A stretch of DNA of 64,000 nucleotides, from contig NZ_BMRX01000004.1 of assembly GCF_014648855.1 (NCBI RefSeq), positions 310,001-374,000 on the forward strand. The letters are read 5' to 3'. The number at the start of each line of letters is the position of its first letter. Positions within the stretch are counted from its first letter, which is position 1. Made by a program: the position numbers and the translations under genes. Under the pieces are notes generated by a model. The model had not been told where the DNA came from, made no database searches, and saw only the letters and a list, made by a program, of their open reading frames with translations. This DNA is from Streptomyces parvulus (lineage in GTDB: Bacteria > Actinomycetota > Actinomycetes > Streptomycetales > Streptomycetaceae). This document shows positions 27,487-36,029 of this stretch, piece after piece.

Positions 27487-28722
27487 CGGCAGGGCGGTCA
27501 GTCCGCGCATCCAGATCGAGGGGCGCCAGGTCAGCGCCTCGGGCTCCACCGCGAGGACGAGGTCGGGGAGGCGTTCGAGCAGGGTCTCCACCGCGGTGCG
27601 GGCGATGACGTCGGCGAGCAGCGGTGCCGGGTACGGGCACCGGTGCTCGCCGTTGCTGAAGGACAGGTGCGCGGAGTTCTCGGCGCCGACGTGCGCCTCG
27701 GGCCAGAGCTGCGGGTCGGTGTTGGCCGCGGCCAGGCCGAGGACGAGGCAGTCCCCCGCGCGGATCTGCCGGCCGCCGAGCTGGGTGTCGTTCACGGCCC
27801 AGCGGCCGATGAAGTTCTGCGTGGGCGTGTCCAGCCACAGCACCTCGTTGAGCGCCTCCCCCACGCTGAGCCGGCCGCCGGACACGTTCAGGGCGAAGCG
27901 TTCGTCGGTGAGCAGCAGCCTGAGGGTGTTGCCGATCCAGTTGGCGGTGGGCTGCTGGGCGGCGGCGATGACGGAGATCAGGTCCTGCACGGTCTCCTCG
28001 TCGGTCAGGCCCGCGGGGTGGGTCAGCATCCGCGAGGTGACGTCGGGGCCGGGCCGCTCGCGCTTGTGCCGGACCAGGGCGTGGATGCGTTCGCCGACGC
28101 GCGTGTACGCGGCGACGGGGTCGTCCCCCTCGGCGGCGTCGAGGGAGATGCGCAGGTCCTCGACGAGCTGCGTGGTCTCGGCGGCGCCGTGCGGCATCCC
28201 GCACACGCGCACCGCCGCGCGCATGGGCAGGGCGTGGGCGTAGGCGCTCATCAGCTCGGCCCGGCCGCTGCCGGCGAAGGACGCGATGAGCCGGTCGGCG
28301 AGCAGGCGGCAGTCCCGGGCCAGCTCGAACTGGTCGACGCCGCTCAGTGCCTGGGTGATCACGTCGGCGCGCCGCCGGTGCTCCTCGCCCTCGGTGAACA
28401 GCACCGACGGCTGGTGGCCGACGTAGGGCATGAGCGGCCAGTCGGGCGGGATGCGGTCCCACTGGTTCCAGCGCCGCGAGTCCCGCGCGAACAGCTCGTC
28501 GTGGCTGGTCACGTAGCTGACCTCGGGGTAGCCGAGGACCAGCCAGGCGGGGATTGCGCCGTCCAGGAGCACCGGTGCGACGGCGCCGTGCTCGCCCCGC
28601 AGCCCCCGGTACAGCTCCGACGGCGACTGCTGGTACTCGAGGCCGGCCAGCGGCACGGCGTCGGGGTGGGCGGGGCAGCCGGGCGCGGCGAAGGGGTGCG
28701 GAGCGGGGTCGATGTCGGTCAC
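27460..28722 (-). CDS. cvnE: Conservon cytochrome P450 without the ExxR arginine (CYP157-like)
   Basis: 420 aa, GTG start overlapping the GTPase stop by 4 bases. The haem loop FSNGEHRCPYPAP keeps the thiolate Cys362. The K-helix position reads NEVLWLDTP: Glu293 is present but Trp296 replaces the Arg of ExxR, the exception reported for CYP157 enzymes. The I-helix has AAAQQPTAN instead of AGxxT. Last gene of cvnA-E. The unusual I- and K-helices raise the question of whether it is a regular monooxygenase or has a signalling/binding role. Confidence 0.92.
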   Translation of the reverse strand: MTDIDPAPHPFAAPGCPAHPDAVPLAGLEYQQSPSELYRGLRGEHGAVAPVLLDGAIPAWLVLGYPEVSYVTSHDELFARDSRRWNQWDRIPPDWPLMPYVGHQPSVLFTEGEEHRRRADVITQALSGVDQFELARDCRLLADRLIASFAGSGRAELMSAYAHALPMRAAVRVCGMPHGAAETTQLVEDLRISLDAAEGDDPVAAYTRVGERIHALVRHKRERPGPDVTSRMLTHPAGLTDEETVQDLISVIAAAQQPTANWIGNTLRLLLTDERFALNVSGGRLSVGEALNEVLWLDTPTQNFIGRWAVNDTQLGGRQIRAGDCLVLGLAAANTDPQLWPEAHVGAENSAHLSFSNGEHRCPYPAPLLADVIARTAVETLLERLPDLVLAVEPEALTWRPSIWMRGLTALPAVFTPVVA

Positions 28723-29357
28723 GGTGCGCCCTCCTGGGCCAGGGCCAGTTGGTAGAGGTGGTCCACGAGGGTGACCAGCACGTGCTTGCCGGAGGTCCGC
28801 ACCCGGGCGTCGCAGTCGATCAGCGGCACGCGGTCCGGGAGCGCGAGGGCCAGGCGGATCTCGTCCAGGGAGTGCCGGGCGGCGTCGTCGTCGAAGCGGT
28901 TGACGGCGACGACGAAGGGGGTGCCGTGGTGTTCGAGCCGGTCTATCGCGTACCAGGAGTCGTCCATCCGTCGGGTGTCGACGAGGACGACGGCGCCGAG
29001 GGTGCCGGAGAAGAGGCGGTCCCACAGGAACCAGAAGCGCTCCTGGCCGGGGGCGCCGAACAGGTAGAGCACCATGCGTTCGTTGAGGCTGATGCGGCCG
29101 AAGTCGAAGGCGACCGTGGTGGTGGTCTTCGCGGTGACCTCGCCGGTCTCGTCGACGCCGACGCCGGCCTGGGTCATCACCTCCTCCGTGTTGAGCGGCC
29201 GGATCTCGCTGACCGAGCGGACCAGGGTGGTCTTGCCGACGCCGAACCCGCCGACGACGACGATCTTCAGGCCGGTCTCCGCGGCGTGGGTCAGGGGTGT
29301 GCGGCCGGAGGCGGCGGGGTCCGCGGCGGCGGGGGTGTCAGAGGTTGCGGAGCCCAT
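28719..29357 (-). CDS. cvnD: Conservon GTPase (CvnD)
   Basis: 212 aa Ras/Rab-like MglA-type small GTPase. P loop GGFGVGKTT (residues 36-44), switch II/G3 FGAPGQERF, G4 VNRFDDD (Arg replaces the usual Lys of NKxD, as is typical in this family). The ATG is preceded by AGGAGG and lies 20 bp inside the DUF742 gene, so translation is coupled. CvnD is thought to cycle on a membrane-associated CvnA-CvnC complex as a G-protein-like switch in differentiation control. Confidence 0.95.
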   Translation of the reverse strand: MGSATSDTPAAADPAASGRTPLTHAAETGLKIVVVGGFGVGKTTLVRSVSEIRPLNTEEVMTQAGVGVDETGEVTAKTTTTVAFDFGRISLNERMVLYLFGAPGQERFWFLWDRLFSGTLGAVVLVDTRRMDDSWYAIDRLEHHGTPFVVAVNRFDDDAARHSLDEIRLALALPDRVPLIDCDARVRTSGKHVLVTLVDHLYQLALAQEGAP

Positions 29358-29694
29358 GGAGCACCTCCTGGAGAAGGGCGGTATCGGGGTGCGTGGCGGC
29401 GGACTGCCCCAGGCGCGGGTGGCGGGCGGTGATCCGGCCGGTGGCGAGCAGGTCGCCGAGCAGGATGCGGACCACCGTGATGGGCAGGGCCAGTTCGGCG
29501 GCGAGTTCGACCACCGCGGTCGGGTGCCGGCACAGTTCCAGGATCCGCACGTGTTCGGACTGCATGCCGGCCGACGGCTCGCACTCGCCGACCACGAGGG
29601 TGACGAGGTCGAAGGAGTCGTCGGCGCGGCTGCGTCCGCCGGTGACCGTGTAGAGCCGGTCGGGTGCGCCGGTGTCCACGGGCCTGCGTGTCAC
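29338..29694 (-). CDS. cvnC: Conservon DUF742 protein (CvnC)
   Basis: 118 aa from GTG (VTRRPVDTGAPDRLYTVTGGRSR). The winged-helix-like DUF742 core includes ILELCRHPTAVVELAAELALPITVVRILLGDLLATGRI and ends LLQEVLHGLRNL, the standard family ending. It overlaps the roadblock gene by 4 bases and the GTPase gene by 20 bases. It is a conserved member of the putative G-protein-like complex; biochemical role unknown. Confidence 0.94.
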   Translation of the reverse strand: MTRRPVDTGAPDRLYTVTGGRSRADDSFDLVTLVVGECEPSAGMQSEHVRILELCRHPTAVVELAAELALPITVVRILLGDLLATGRITARHPRLGQSAATHPDTALLQEVLHGLRNL

Positions 29695-30149
29695 GACGTG
29701 CCGCTCCCGGGGACGGTGTGGCGCGGCTCGGCCCGCAGGTGCTCGCCGATCTGCTCGACCATCTCGGTCATCTGGTGGCCGACGACGCCGGGGTCGGCGT
29801 CCTCCACCGCCACGACGGCCAGGTGCGCGCCCTCGCCGGCCTCGACGATGAAGAGCAGTCCGCCGTGGAACTCGGTCATGGAGTGCCGCACGCCGCCGGT
29901 CCCGTTGCCGAACTCGACGGAGGCTCCCTGGGCGAGGGCCTGGATGCCGGAGCAGATCGCGGCGAGCTGGTCGGCCCGGTCCAGCGTGAGGTGTTCGGTC
30001 CAGCAGAGCCTGAGGCCGTCGCGGGACAGGACGAGGGCGTGGCGCGTGCCGGGGGTGCTGTCCAGGAGGTTCTGGAGGAGCCAGGTGAGGCTGTTGTCGG
30101 TGGTCTGCATGATGGGTGGGGCGACGGTGGGTGCTGCTGCTCCGGTCAC
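29691..30149 (-). CDS. cvnB: Conservon roadblock/LC7 protein (CvnB)
   Basis: 152 aa from GTG with GGAGG nine bases upstream. Roadblock/LC7 fold: LTWLLQNLLDSTPGTRHALVLSRDGL ... AICSGIQALAQGAS ... GGLLFIVEAGEGAHLAVVA. MglB-type proteins act as GAPs or scaffolds for MglA-like GTPases, so it is the expected partner of CvnD. A shorter start at MQTTDNSLTW is possible. Confidence 0.94.
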   Translation of the reverse strand: MTGAAAPTVAPPIMQTTDNSLTWLLQNLLDSTPGTRHALVLSRDGLRLCWTEHLTLDRADQLAAICSGIQALAQGASVEFGNGTGGVRHSMTEFHGGLLFIVEAGEGAHLAVVAVEDADPGVVGHQMTEMVEQIGEHLRAEPRHTVPGSGTS

Positions 30150-30222
30150 CGGCCCGTTCCTCCAATCTCACGAACTCGGGGGCGAGGAGGCGCCGTTACG
30201 CGCCTGCGGTGGGGCGCGCGGT

Positions 30223-31944
30223 CTACCCCGAGGCGGGCGGCTCCGGCGGCCGCGCCACGCCGGCGGCCCCGGACCGGCGTCCGCGGTGGAAGGCGCCGAA
30301 GCTGGAGCCGGCGTCGCGGGAGGCCGTCGCCGGCCGGTCCGCGGGCCGCGGGGGCGGGTCCCGGCGTTCCCGTTCGGCCTCGGCCATGGTGCGACCCGGG
30401 GAGCGCACGGGAAGTCCGCCGGGGGTCGAGGCGGGCGGGCGGAGGGGCGGCGCCTGCTCGGGCGGCCGGGTGGCGGAGGGCCGGGCGTCGGGGACACGGG
30501 GCGCGGCCGGCGGCGCCTCGGCGGCCGGTGCGGGTCCGGGAACGGGGACGCGGGCCGCGCCGCCGAGGGTGCGACCGGTGAGGGCGGGCCCGGGGTCCCG
30601 TTGCTGGGCGAGCAGTTGCGGAGGCACCAGGACGACGACGCCGGTGCCGCCGCGCGAGGAGGGCCGGTAGCTCACGCCGACGCCGTACTTGGCGGCCAGC
30701 CGTCCGACCACGGCCAGACCCAGCCGGGTGCCCTGCAGCGTGGCCAGGTCGGTCGCCCGTCCCGACACGGCCTGTTCGGCGTGGCGCATGGCGGCGTCGG
30801 CCATCTTGAGGCCGCTGTCCTCGATGGTGATGACGATTCCGGCGGTACGTTCCTCCACGTAGACGTGGACCTCGTCGATGGGCGGCGAGAAGTTGGCAGC
30901 GTTGTCCATCAGCTCGGCCAGCAGGTGCATGACGCCCTCGGCGGCGTAGCCGGAGATGGCGGCGCCGGTGGAGCAGTGCATGCGGACGCGCTGGTAGGCG
31001 GCGATCCGGCCGACGGCGCCGCGCAGGATGCTCTCCATGACGATGGGCTTGTTCCAGGCGCGGCTGGAGCGTCCGCCCATCAGGAGTGCCAGGCGGTCGG
31101 TGATCAGGCCCAGCTGGGAGGTGCTGTGATCCAGCCGCAGCAGGTCCCCGAGGACCTCCTCGCCGTGTCGGTCCTGCATGTCCCTGAGGTCGGCGAGCAT
31201 GCGTACCGCCTTGGCCTGGACCCGGCTGAGGGACTTGGCCGCGGCGGCCTCGGCGGCGGCGGTGCGGCGTTCGCTGTGGGCCAGTTCCCGGACGAAGAGT
31301 TCGGCGCAGGCGCGCGGTTGGGGCTCCCGGGGCAGTTCCAGCTCGGCGAGGACGACCTCGGCCGAGGTGCCCTCGCGCAGCCTGCGCACGGCGGCGGGCA
31401 GGATGTCGGCCGTCAGGTGCTCCAGCTCGCCGGCGGCGCGGCGCCGCTCCCGGAGCGTCTGCTGGTGGCGGTGCTCGGCGTCCGCGGCCCGGTGCGCGGC
31501 GTCGGCCGCGAGGGAGGCGAAGCTCTGCACGGCCTGGCGCAGGTGCGGCCCCGAGACCGGGGCGGTGGCGGCGACCGCCTCGTCCGCGCCGGCGCCCTCG
31601 CGCACCTGCTGGGCGACGCCCGGAAGCGCCACGTTGACGAGGTGCACCAGGCCGGCGTTCTCCTGGGCGAGCCGGGCCCTGAGGGTGCCGACCTCGGCCC
31701 TGCGGTCGGCCGCGGCGCGGCGGGCCCGTCCGACCAGGTGGGAGCAGAGGACGACGGCGACGGCGACGCACAGCCAGGAGGACAGGGCGAGGGTCGCGGT
31801 CCAGCCCCGGGCGTCCTCGGGCGCCGCGGCCCAGGCGGCGGCGGCGCCCGCGGCGGTCGCGGGCAGCACGAGCAGGGCGACGGCGGGTGTGCGGCGGGGG
31901 GCTTTCTGCGTCCGGGGCGGCGTGGGGGGTGCAGACACTGACAT
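30223..31944 (-). CDS. cvnA: Conservon sensor-kinase-like protein (CvnA)
   Basis: 573 aa. Two N-terminal membrane segments (VALLVLPATAAGAAAAWAA and ATLALSSWLCVAVAVVLCSHLV) are followed by a long helical region. The DHp-like motif RLDHSTSQLGLITDRLALL replaces a classical H box. The HATPase domain has N box ELMDNAANFSPP, G1 EDSGLKM and G2 LGLAVVGRLA. A Pro/Arg-rich roughly 130-residue C-terminal tail follows. No paired response regulator; conservon kinases are thought to signal through CvnB-D instead. First gene of the operon, with 73 bp to cvnB. Confidence 0.93.
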   Translation of the reverse strand: MSVSAPPTPPRTQKAPRRTPAVALLVLPATAAGAAAAWAAAPEDARGWTATLALSSWLCVAVAVVLCSHLVGRARRAAADRRAEVGTLRARLAQENAGLVHLVNVALPGVAQQVREGAGADEAVAATAPVSGPHLRQAVQSFASLAADAAHRAADAEHRHQQTLRERRRAAGELEHLTADILPAAVRRLREGTSAEVVLAELELPREPQPRACAELFVRELAHSERRTAAAEAAAAKSLSRVQAKAVRMLADLRDMQDRHGEEVLGDLLRLDHSTSQLGLITDRLALLMGGRSSRAWNKPIVMESILRGAVGRIAAYQRVRMHCSTGAAISGYAAEGVMHLLAELMDNAANFSPPIDEVHVYVEERTAGIVITIEDSGLKMADAAMRHAEQAVSGRATDLATLQGTRLGLAVVGRLAAKYGVGVSYRPSSRGGTGVVVLVPPQLLAQQRDPGPALTGRTLGGAARVPVPGPAPAAEAPPAAPRVPDARPSATRPPEQAPPLRPPASTPGGLPVRSPGRTMAEAERERRDPPPRPADRPATASRDAGSSFGAFHRGRRSGAAGVARPPEPPASG

Positions 31945-32198
31945 TCCGCGGTCCCTCTGGTCCTTGAGAGCGGAGAAGGGCCGATCGACAGGGGTCGGCC
32001 CGCGGGTCGGAGCCGTTCCACCGGGTGCTGTTGATCACTCCGGCGGGCTTCCGGCTCATGCTAGTCAGCGTCCACCACGCCCATCGCCGACCCGCCGGGA
32101 ATGCCACAGAGGAGCGAACTTCCCGCGCTTCCCGTCGATCGAACACACCTGTGTGATACAGGCGTTGAGGGAGGGGCGAAGGGGAAGGACGCGCCGCC

Positions 32199-32912
32199 TC
32201 AGGGCCGTTCCGCCGGTCCCTCCGGCCGGGGCACCGGTGTCTCCGGCATGCCGTTGAGCAGCATCCGCAGGATCCAGGTCCGCCGCTGCCGGGGCGTGCC
32301 GGAGAGCAACTGCCCGGCCCGCCCGGCGACGTGGGGGTGGTCCCGCGGTGAGGCGTTCTCCAGCGCCCCGGTCAGCGCGCTCCACTCGTCGCCGGCGTGC
32401 GGCGACTGGGCGCGGGTGGACTGCTCCGCCGCGCTCGCGGTCGCCACGAGGAGCAGGACGTCCACGCCCCAGGCGGCCCGGTCGTCCGGGACGCCGCCCT
32501 CCTGGAGCAGCGCCAGCAGCCCTTCGAGCAGGTTCAGGTAGTGCGGTCCGGACGGGCGGGCGGTCACGGCGCTGCGGGCGAGCCCGGGGTGCCGGTGGAG
32601 GACGTCCCCGTAGGAGCCGAGGACGGCCTCGACCCGTTCGCGCCAGTCCCCCGCCGCGCGGACCGGGGCGAGGTCGACCTCGCCGAGGAATTCGTCCAGG
32701 ACGGCGGCGTGCAGTTCGGCGGTGTCGGCGACGTAGACGTAGAGGGAGGCCGGCCCGGTGTCGAGTTCCTGGGCCAGCCGCCGCATGGTCACGCGCTGGA
32801 GACCCTCGGCGCGCAGGACGCGAACGGCGGCCGCCACGATCCCCTCGCGGGTGAGGGCGGGTTTGGCGGGGCGTTCGCGGCGGCTGGGGCGCGGGGTGGG
32901 GGCGGCGGGCAT
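32199..32912 (-). CDS. TetR-family regulator divergent from a TetX-like monooxygenase
   Basis: 237 aa. Winged TetR N-terminus: LTREGIVAAAVRVLRAEGLQRVTMRRLAQELDTGPASLYVYV (residues about 19-60 named by their ends), with a TetR_C-like (tetracycline repressor C-terminal) pattern VLHRHPGLARSAVTARPSGPHYLNLLEGLLALL. Divergent from the FAD monooxygenase with a 162-bp gap holding three CGAACnnGTTCG boxes, one only 14 bp upstream of its own ATG, implying autoregulation. Confidence 0.92.
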   Translation of the reverse strand: MPAAPTPRPSRRERPAKPALTREGIVAAAVRVLRAEGLQRVTMRRLAQELDTGPASLYVYVADTAELHAAVLDEFLGEVDLAPVRAAGDWRERVEAVLGSYGDVLHRHPGLARSAVTARPSGPHYLNLLEGLLALLQEGGVPDDRAAWGVDVLLLVATASAAEQSTRAQSPHAGDEWSALTGALENASPRDHPHVAGRAGQLLSGTPRQRRTWILRMLLNGMPETPVPRPEGPAERP

Positions 32913-32925
32913 GGACTCACGCTAG

Positions 32926-32937
32926 CGAACATGTTCG
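32926..32937. promoter_or_regulatory. TetR operator copy 1 (tetR-proximal)
   Basis: CGAACATGTTCG, a perfect 12-bp palindrome 14 bp upstream of the tetR ATG. Two further copies occur at 32999-33010 and 33014-33025. Confidence 0.75.
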
Positions 32938-32998
32938 GCGGGGCCAAAGCCGGCCGGGGCACCGCCGGGAAGGCGGTCGGCACCTGTGCGACCTGGTG

Positions 32999-33029
32999 CG
33001 AACTTGTTCGTAACGAACATGTTCGTTAC
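32999..33029. promoter_or_regulatory. TetR operators 2 and 3 (monooxygenase side)
   Basis: CGAACTTGTTCG (32999-33010) and CGAACATGTTCG (33014-33025), start-to-start 15 bp. The second copy is the core of a perfect 20-bp palindrome GTAACGAACATGTTCGTTAC (33010-33029). They lie about 45-75 bp before the monooxygenase ATG, where repressor binding would block transcription. Confidence 0.8.
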
Positions 33030-33074
33030 CGTGGTGAGGCAAGGACGGAGCACCGCGTGAGGAGGCGGATCGCC

Positions 33075-34235
33075 ATGAAGGAACACCAGCCGGTCGCGAT
33101 CATCGGCGCGGGCCTCGGGGGACTGACCCTGGCCCGCGTGCTGCACACCCACGGCATCCCCGCCGTGGTCCACGAGGCCGAGGGGGCGCGCGGGATCCGC
33201 GCCCAGGGCGGCATGCTCGACATCCACGAGGAGAGCGGTCAGGCCGCCCTGCGCGCCGCCGGCCTCCTCGACGGGTTCCGCGCGCTCGTCCATCCGGGCG
33301 GCGAGGCCGTCCGGGTCCTCGACCGGCACGGCAGGGTGCACTGGGAGGAGGCCGACGACGGCACCGGCGGCCGGCCCGAGGTGGACCGGGGCCGGCTGCG
33401 CGACCTGCTGCTCGACTCGCTCCCCGAGGGCACGGTCCGCTGGGGGCACAAGGTCGCCGGCGCCCGCCCGCTCGGCGACGGACGCCACGAGGTGACGCTC
33501 GCCGACGGATCCGCCTTCACCACCGGCCTGCTGGTCGGGGCCGACGGCGCCTGGTCGCGGGTCCGTCCGCTGCTCTCCCCCGCGCTCCCCGCCTACGCGG
33601 GCGTCTCCTTCGTCGAGGCGGACCTGTACGACGCGGACGTCCGGCACCCCGCGAGCGCCGCCGTGGTGGGGGGCGGCATGCTGTTCGCGCTGGGCGGTGG
33701 CCGGGGTTTCCTCGCCCACCGCGAGACCGACGGCAGCCTGCACGTGTACGCCGCCGCCCGGATCGCGGAGGACTGGCTCGACTCCGTCGACTTCTCCGAC
33801 GCCGGGGCGGCCGCGGCGGCGGTGCTGCGCCGGTTCGACGGCTGGGACGAGAGCCTCACCGCCCTCGTCGCCGACGCCGACGGCCCGTTGGTCCCCCGCA
33901 AGCTGCACGCGCTTCCGGCGGACCACCGCTGGGAGCGCGTTCCGGGGGTGACGCTGCTCGGCGACGCCGCGCACCTGATGTCGCCGTTCGCCGGCGAGGG
34001 CGCCAACCTCGCCATGCTCGACGGCGCCGAACTGGGCGGCGCGCTCGCGGCGCACGGGGATGACACCGAGAAGGCCCTGGCCGCCTACGAACAGGACCTG
34101 TTCCCGCGCAGCGGCGCGAAGGCCGCCGAGTCCGCGGCGAGCCTGGAACTCCTCCTCGGCTCCGGGGACCCGGTCGGCCAACTGATCGCGCTGTGGTCCG
34201 GGCCGGGCGAACGGGCCGGGACACCGTCTGGGTGA
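33075..34235 (+). CDS. FAD-dependent monooxygenase, TetX/rifampicin-hydroxylase type
   Basis: 386 aa. FAD-binding Rossmann motif VAIIGAGLGGLTLARVL (N-terminus), the TetX-like segment GIRAQGGMLDIHEESGQAALRAAGLL, the DG motif LVGADGAWSRVR, and GD motif LLGDAAHLMSPFAGEGANLAMLDGAELG. GGAGG lies nine bases before the ATG. TetX enzymes hydroxylate tetracyclines; many relatives act on other polyketides or aromatics, so the substrate is open. Probably repressed by the divergent TetR via the three operators. Confidence 0.92.
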   Translation: MKEHQPVAIIGAGLGGLTLARVLHTHGIPAVVHEAEGARGIRAQGGMLDIHEESGQAALRAAGLLDGFRALVHPGGEAVRVLDRHGRVHWEEADDGTGGRPEVDRGRLRDLLLDSLPEGTVRWGHKVAGARPLGDGRHEVTLADGSAFTTGLLVGADGAWSRVRPLLSPALPAYAGVSFVEADLYDADVRHPASAAVVGGGMLFALGGGRGFLAHRETDGSLHVYAAARIAEDWLDSVDFSDAGAAAAAVLRRFDGWDESLTALVADADGPLVPRKLHALPADHRWERVPGVTLLGDAAHLMSPFAGEGANLAMLDGAELGGALAAHGDDTEKALAAYEQDLFPRSGAKAAESAASLELLLGSGDPVGQLIALWSGPGERAGTPSG

Positions 34236-34269
34236 CTGTGGGATGCGGTGGGGCGCGACAGCGGATCGT

Positions 34270-35112
34270 ATGGGTGCCATGCGCAGACCCATAGCCGTGG
34301 CCTCGGGCCACACACGCCTGCTCACGGCAGGCGTGCTCCTCGCCTCCCAGTCACTCCTGCTGACCCTGTCGGCGGTCCCCGCGACCGCCGGCGACTCCAC
34401 GACGCCCGTGCGCGGTTCGGCCTACATGGGCCGGGGCGTCCTCGCCCACGAGGGTGTCCAGGGCCGGCCCGTCGAAACCCGCGCCTCCCAGACCGAGGGC
34501 GTGGACGTCTCCAGCCACCAGGGCAACGTCGCCTGGTCGACCCTGTGGAAGAGCGGGGTCAAGTGGGCCTATGTGAAGGCCACCGAGGGAACCTCCTACC
34601 GCAACCCGTACTTCGCCCAGCAGTACGGCGGCTCCTACGACACCGGAATGATCCGCGGCGCGTACCACTTCGCGACCCCGGACACCTCCGGCGGCGCGGC
34701 CCAGGCGGACTACTTCGTCAGCCACGGCGGCGCCTGGTCGAAGGACGGCAAGACGCTGCCCGGCGTCCTCGACATCGAGTACAACCCGTACGGGGCCACC
34801 TGCTACGGGAAGACGAAGACCCAGATGGTCACCTGGATCCGGAACTTCCTGGACCGGTACCAGGCGCGCACCGGCCGCGAGGCCGCGGTGTACACCTCCA
34901 CCAACTGGTGGACGCAGTGCACCGGCAACTACAGCGGTTTCGGCGCCAGCAACCCGCTGTGGGTCGCCCGTTACGCCTCCAGCGTGGGCACGCTGCCGGC
35001 CGGCTGGGGCTTCCACACCATGTGGCAGTACACGTCGACCGGCAAGACCGTCGGGGACCACAACAAGTTCAACGGGTCGCTGGACCGCGTCAAGGCCCTG
35101 GCCAAGGGCTGA
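34270..35112 (+). CDS. Secreted GH25 lysozyme (cellosyl-like muramidase)
   Basis: 280 aa from the second of three closely spaced in-frame ATGs (34243, 34270, 34279); the choice is uncertain. A signal peptide (RLLTAGVLLASQSLLLTLSAVPATAG) precedes a GH25 domain from about residue 75: EGVDVSSHQGNVAW (catalytic-site Asp), AYVKATEGTSYRNP, GAYHFATP, and GVLDIEYNPYG with the acidic D-x-E pair. The C-terminus AWGF...MWQYTSTG is typical. It cleaves beta-1,4 bonds of peptidoglycan outside the cell, likely in wall turnover. Promoter not recognised; it starts 35 bp after the monooxygenase stop. Confidence 0.93.
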   Translation: MGAMRRPIAVASGHTRLLTAGVLLASQSLLLTLSAVPATAGDSTTPVRGSAYMGRGVLAHEGVQGRPVETRASQTEGVDVSSHQGNVAWSTLWKSGVKWAYVKATEGTSYRNPYFAQQYGGSYDTGMIRGAYHFATPDTSGGAAQADYFVSHGGAWSKDGKTLPGVLDIEYNPYGATCYGKTKTQMVTWIRNFLDRYQARTGREAAVYTSTNWWTQCTGNYSGFGASNPLWVARYASSVGTLPAGWGFHTMWQYTSTGKTVGDHNKFNGSLDRVKALAKG

Positions 35113-35128
35113 CAACGGGCCTTCGGGG

Positions 35129-35155
35129 CGCCGGCCGCGGTGTCAGCGGCCGGCG
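35129..35155. terminator. Bidirectional terminator between GH25 and FAD-subunit genes
   Basis: Perfect 10-bp stem CGCCGGCCGC / GCGGCCGGCG with a 7-base loop that contains most of the stop codon of the minus-strand gene. Confidence 0.7.
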
Positions 35156-35865
35156 AGGGGGTCCAGGATGCCGGCGACCTGCTCGCGCATCACGTCCCGG
35201 GCTCCGGACGGGAGTCCGCCGAGATCCGTACCCTCCAGGGCGCCGACGGCCTCGTCGGCGCCCGCTTCGCACGGGGCCGACCCGCCGACCACCTCGTAGC
35301 CGTCCCGGACGGCGACCCGGAGCAGCGGCCGGCCCTCGCCGTCGGCGTGCACGGCGGTGGCGACGACCAGCGGAGGCGGTCCACCCGCCGCCGCGGGCTC
35401 CTTGCGGTAGCCGGAGGCGATCGGGGTGCGCCAGCGCAGACCGAGCAGCAGGTGGCGCTTGGCGATCACCTCGGCCAGGTCGGTCTCGTAGGCGCGGTCG
35501 GGGCCCAGCACCGTGGCGCGGGCGTCCAGCACCAGGGCCGCGGGCAGCAGGCAACGCAGGGTGCTGCCCACCAGGTTGCCGCCGACGGTCGCCGTCCGGC
35601 GCACCGCTCCGGTGCCCACCGAGCCCGCCGCGCGCCGCAGCACCTCGGGTACCCGCTCGTCTATGCGGTGCAGCAGGACGGCCGCGCCCAGCGCCTCGGG
35701 TTCGAGTGCGGTCGCCTCCGGCAGTTCACGCAGGGACATGGCCAGTTCGGGGAAGCCGTCGCGTTGCCAGGCGGCCCACACGAGAGTGGCCCCGCCGACG
35801 GGCACCGCTCCCTCCGCCAGGCACTCCTGTGCCTCGGACACGGACGTGGGCAGACGCAACAGCAT
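35143..35865 (-). CDS. Orphan FAD-binding subunit of a molybdenum hydroxylase (CoxM/XdhB type)
   Basis: 240 aa, ATG with AGG nine bases upstream. FAD_binding_5 features: AVPVGGATLVWAAWQRDGFP, and the flavin-contact segment GTGAVRRTATVGGNLVGSTLRCLLPAALVLDA. It ends in a CO-dehydrogenase-flavoprotein C-terminal-like region (LRVAVRDGYEVVGG...). Normal complexes also need a [2Fe-2S] subunit and a large Mo subunit, and neither is adjacent. It could serve a complex encoded elsewhere or be a relic; the frame is intact. Confidence 0.85.
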   Translation of the reverse strand: MLLRLPTSVSEAQECLAEGAVPVGGATLVWAAWQRDGFPELAMSLRELPEATALEPEALGAAVLLHRIDERVPEVLRRAAGSVGTGAVRRTATVGGNLVGSTLRCLLPAALVLDARATVLGPDRAYETDLAEVIAKRHLLLGLRWRTPIASGYRKEPAAAGGPPPLVVATAVHADGEGRPLLRVAVRDGYEVVGGSAPCEAGADEAVGALEGTDLGGLPSGARDVMREQVAGILDPLAGR

Positions 35866-36029
35866 GCTGATCGACCTGCTTTCCCGGCAGTAGGCGGTCG
35901 CGCGGCGAGGCGTCTCCGCCGTGTGATCACGGCCACTGCGATTGTCCGTTCGGCCGAGGGGGCGCGTACAGGGCTCACTCAATTCCGATGTGCGCCCTCC
36001 GCGCGCCGGTGCACCACCTCCGGCGCGCG

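Noticed and set aside
32926..33029. The CGAACATGTTCG boxes as LexA sites
   Set aside because: LexA boxes have four bases between GAAC and GTTC; these have two, and they sit at a TetR gene.
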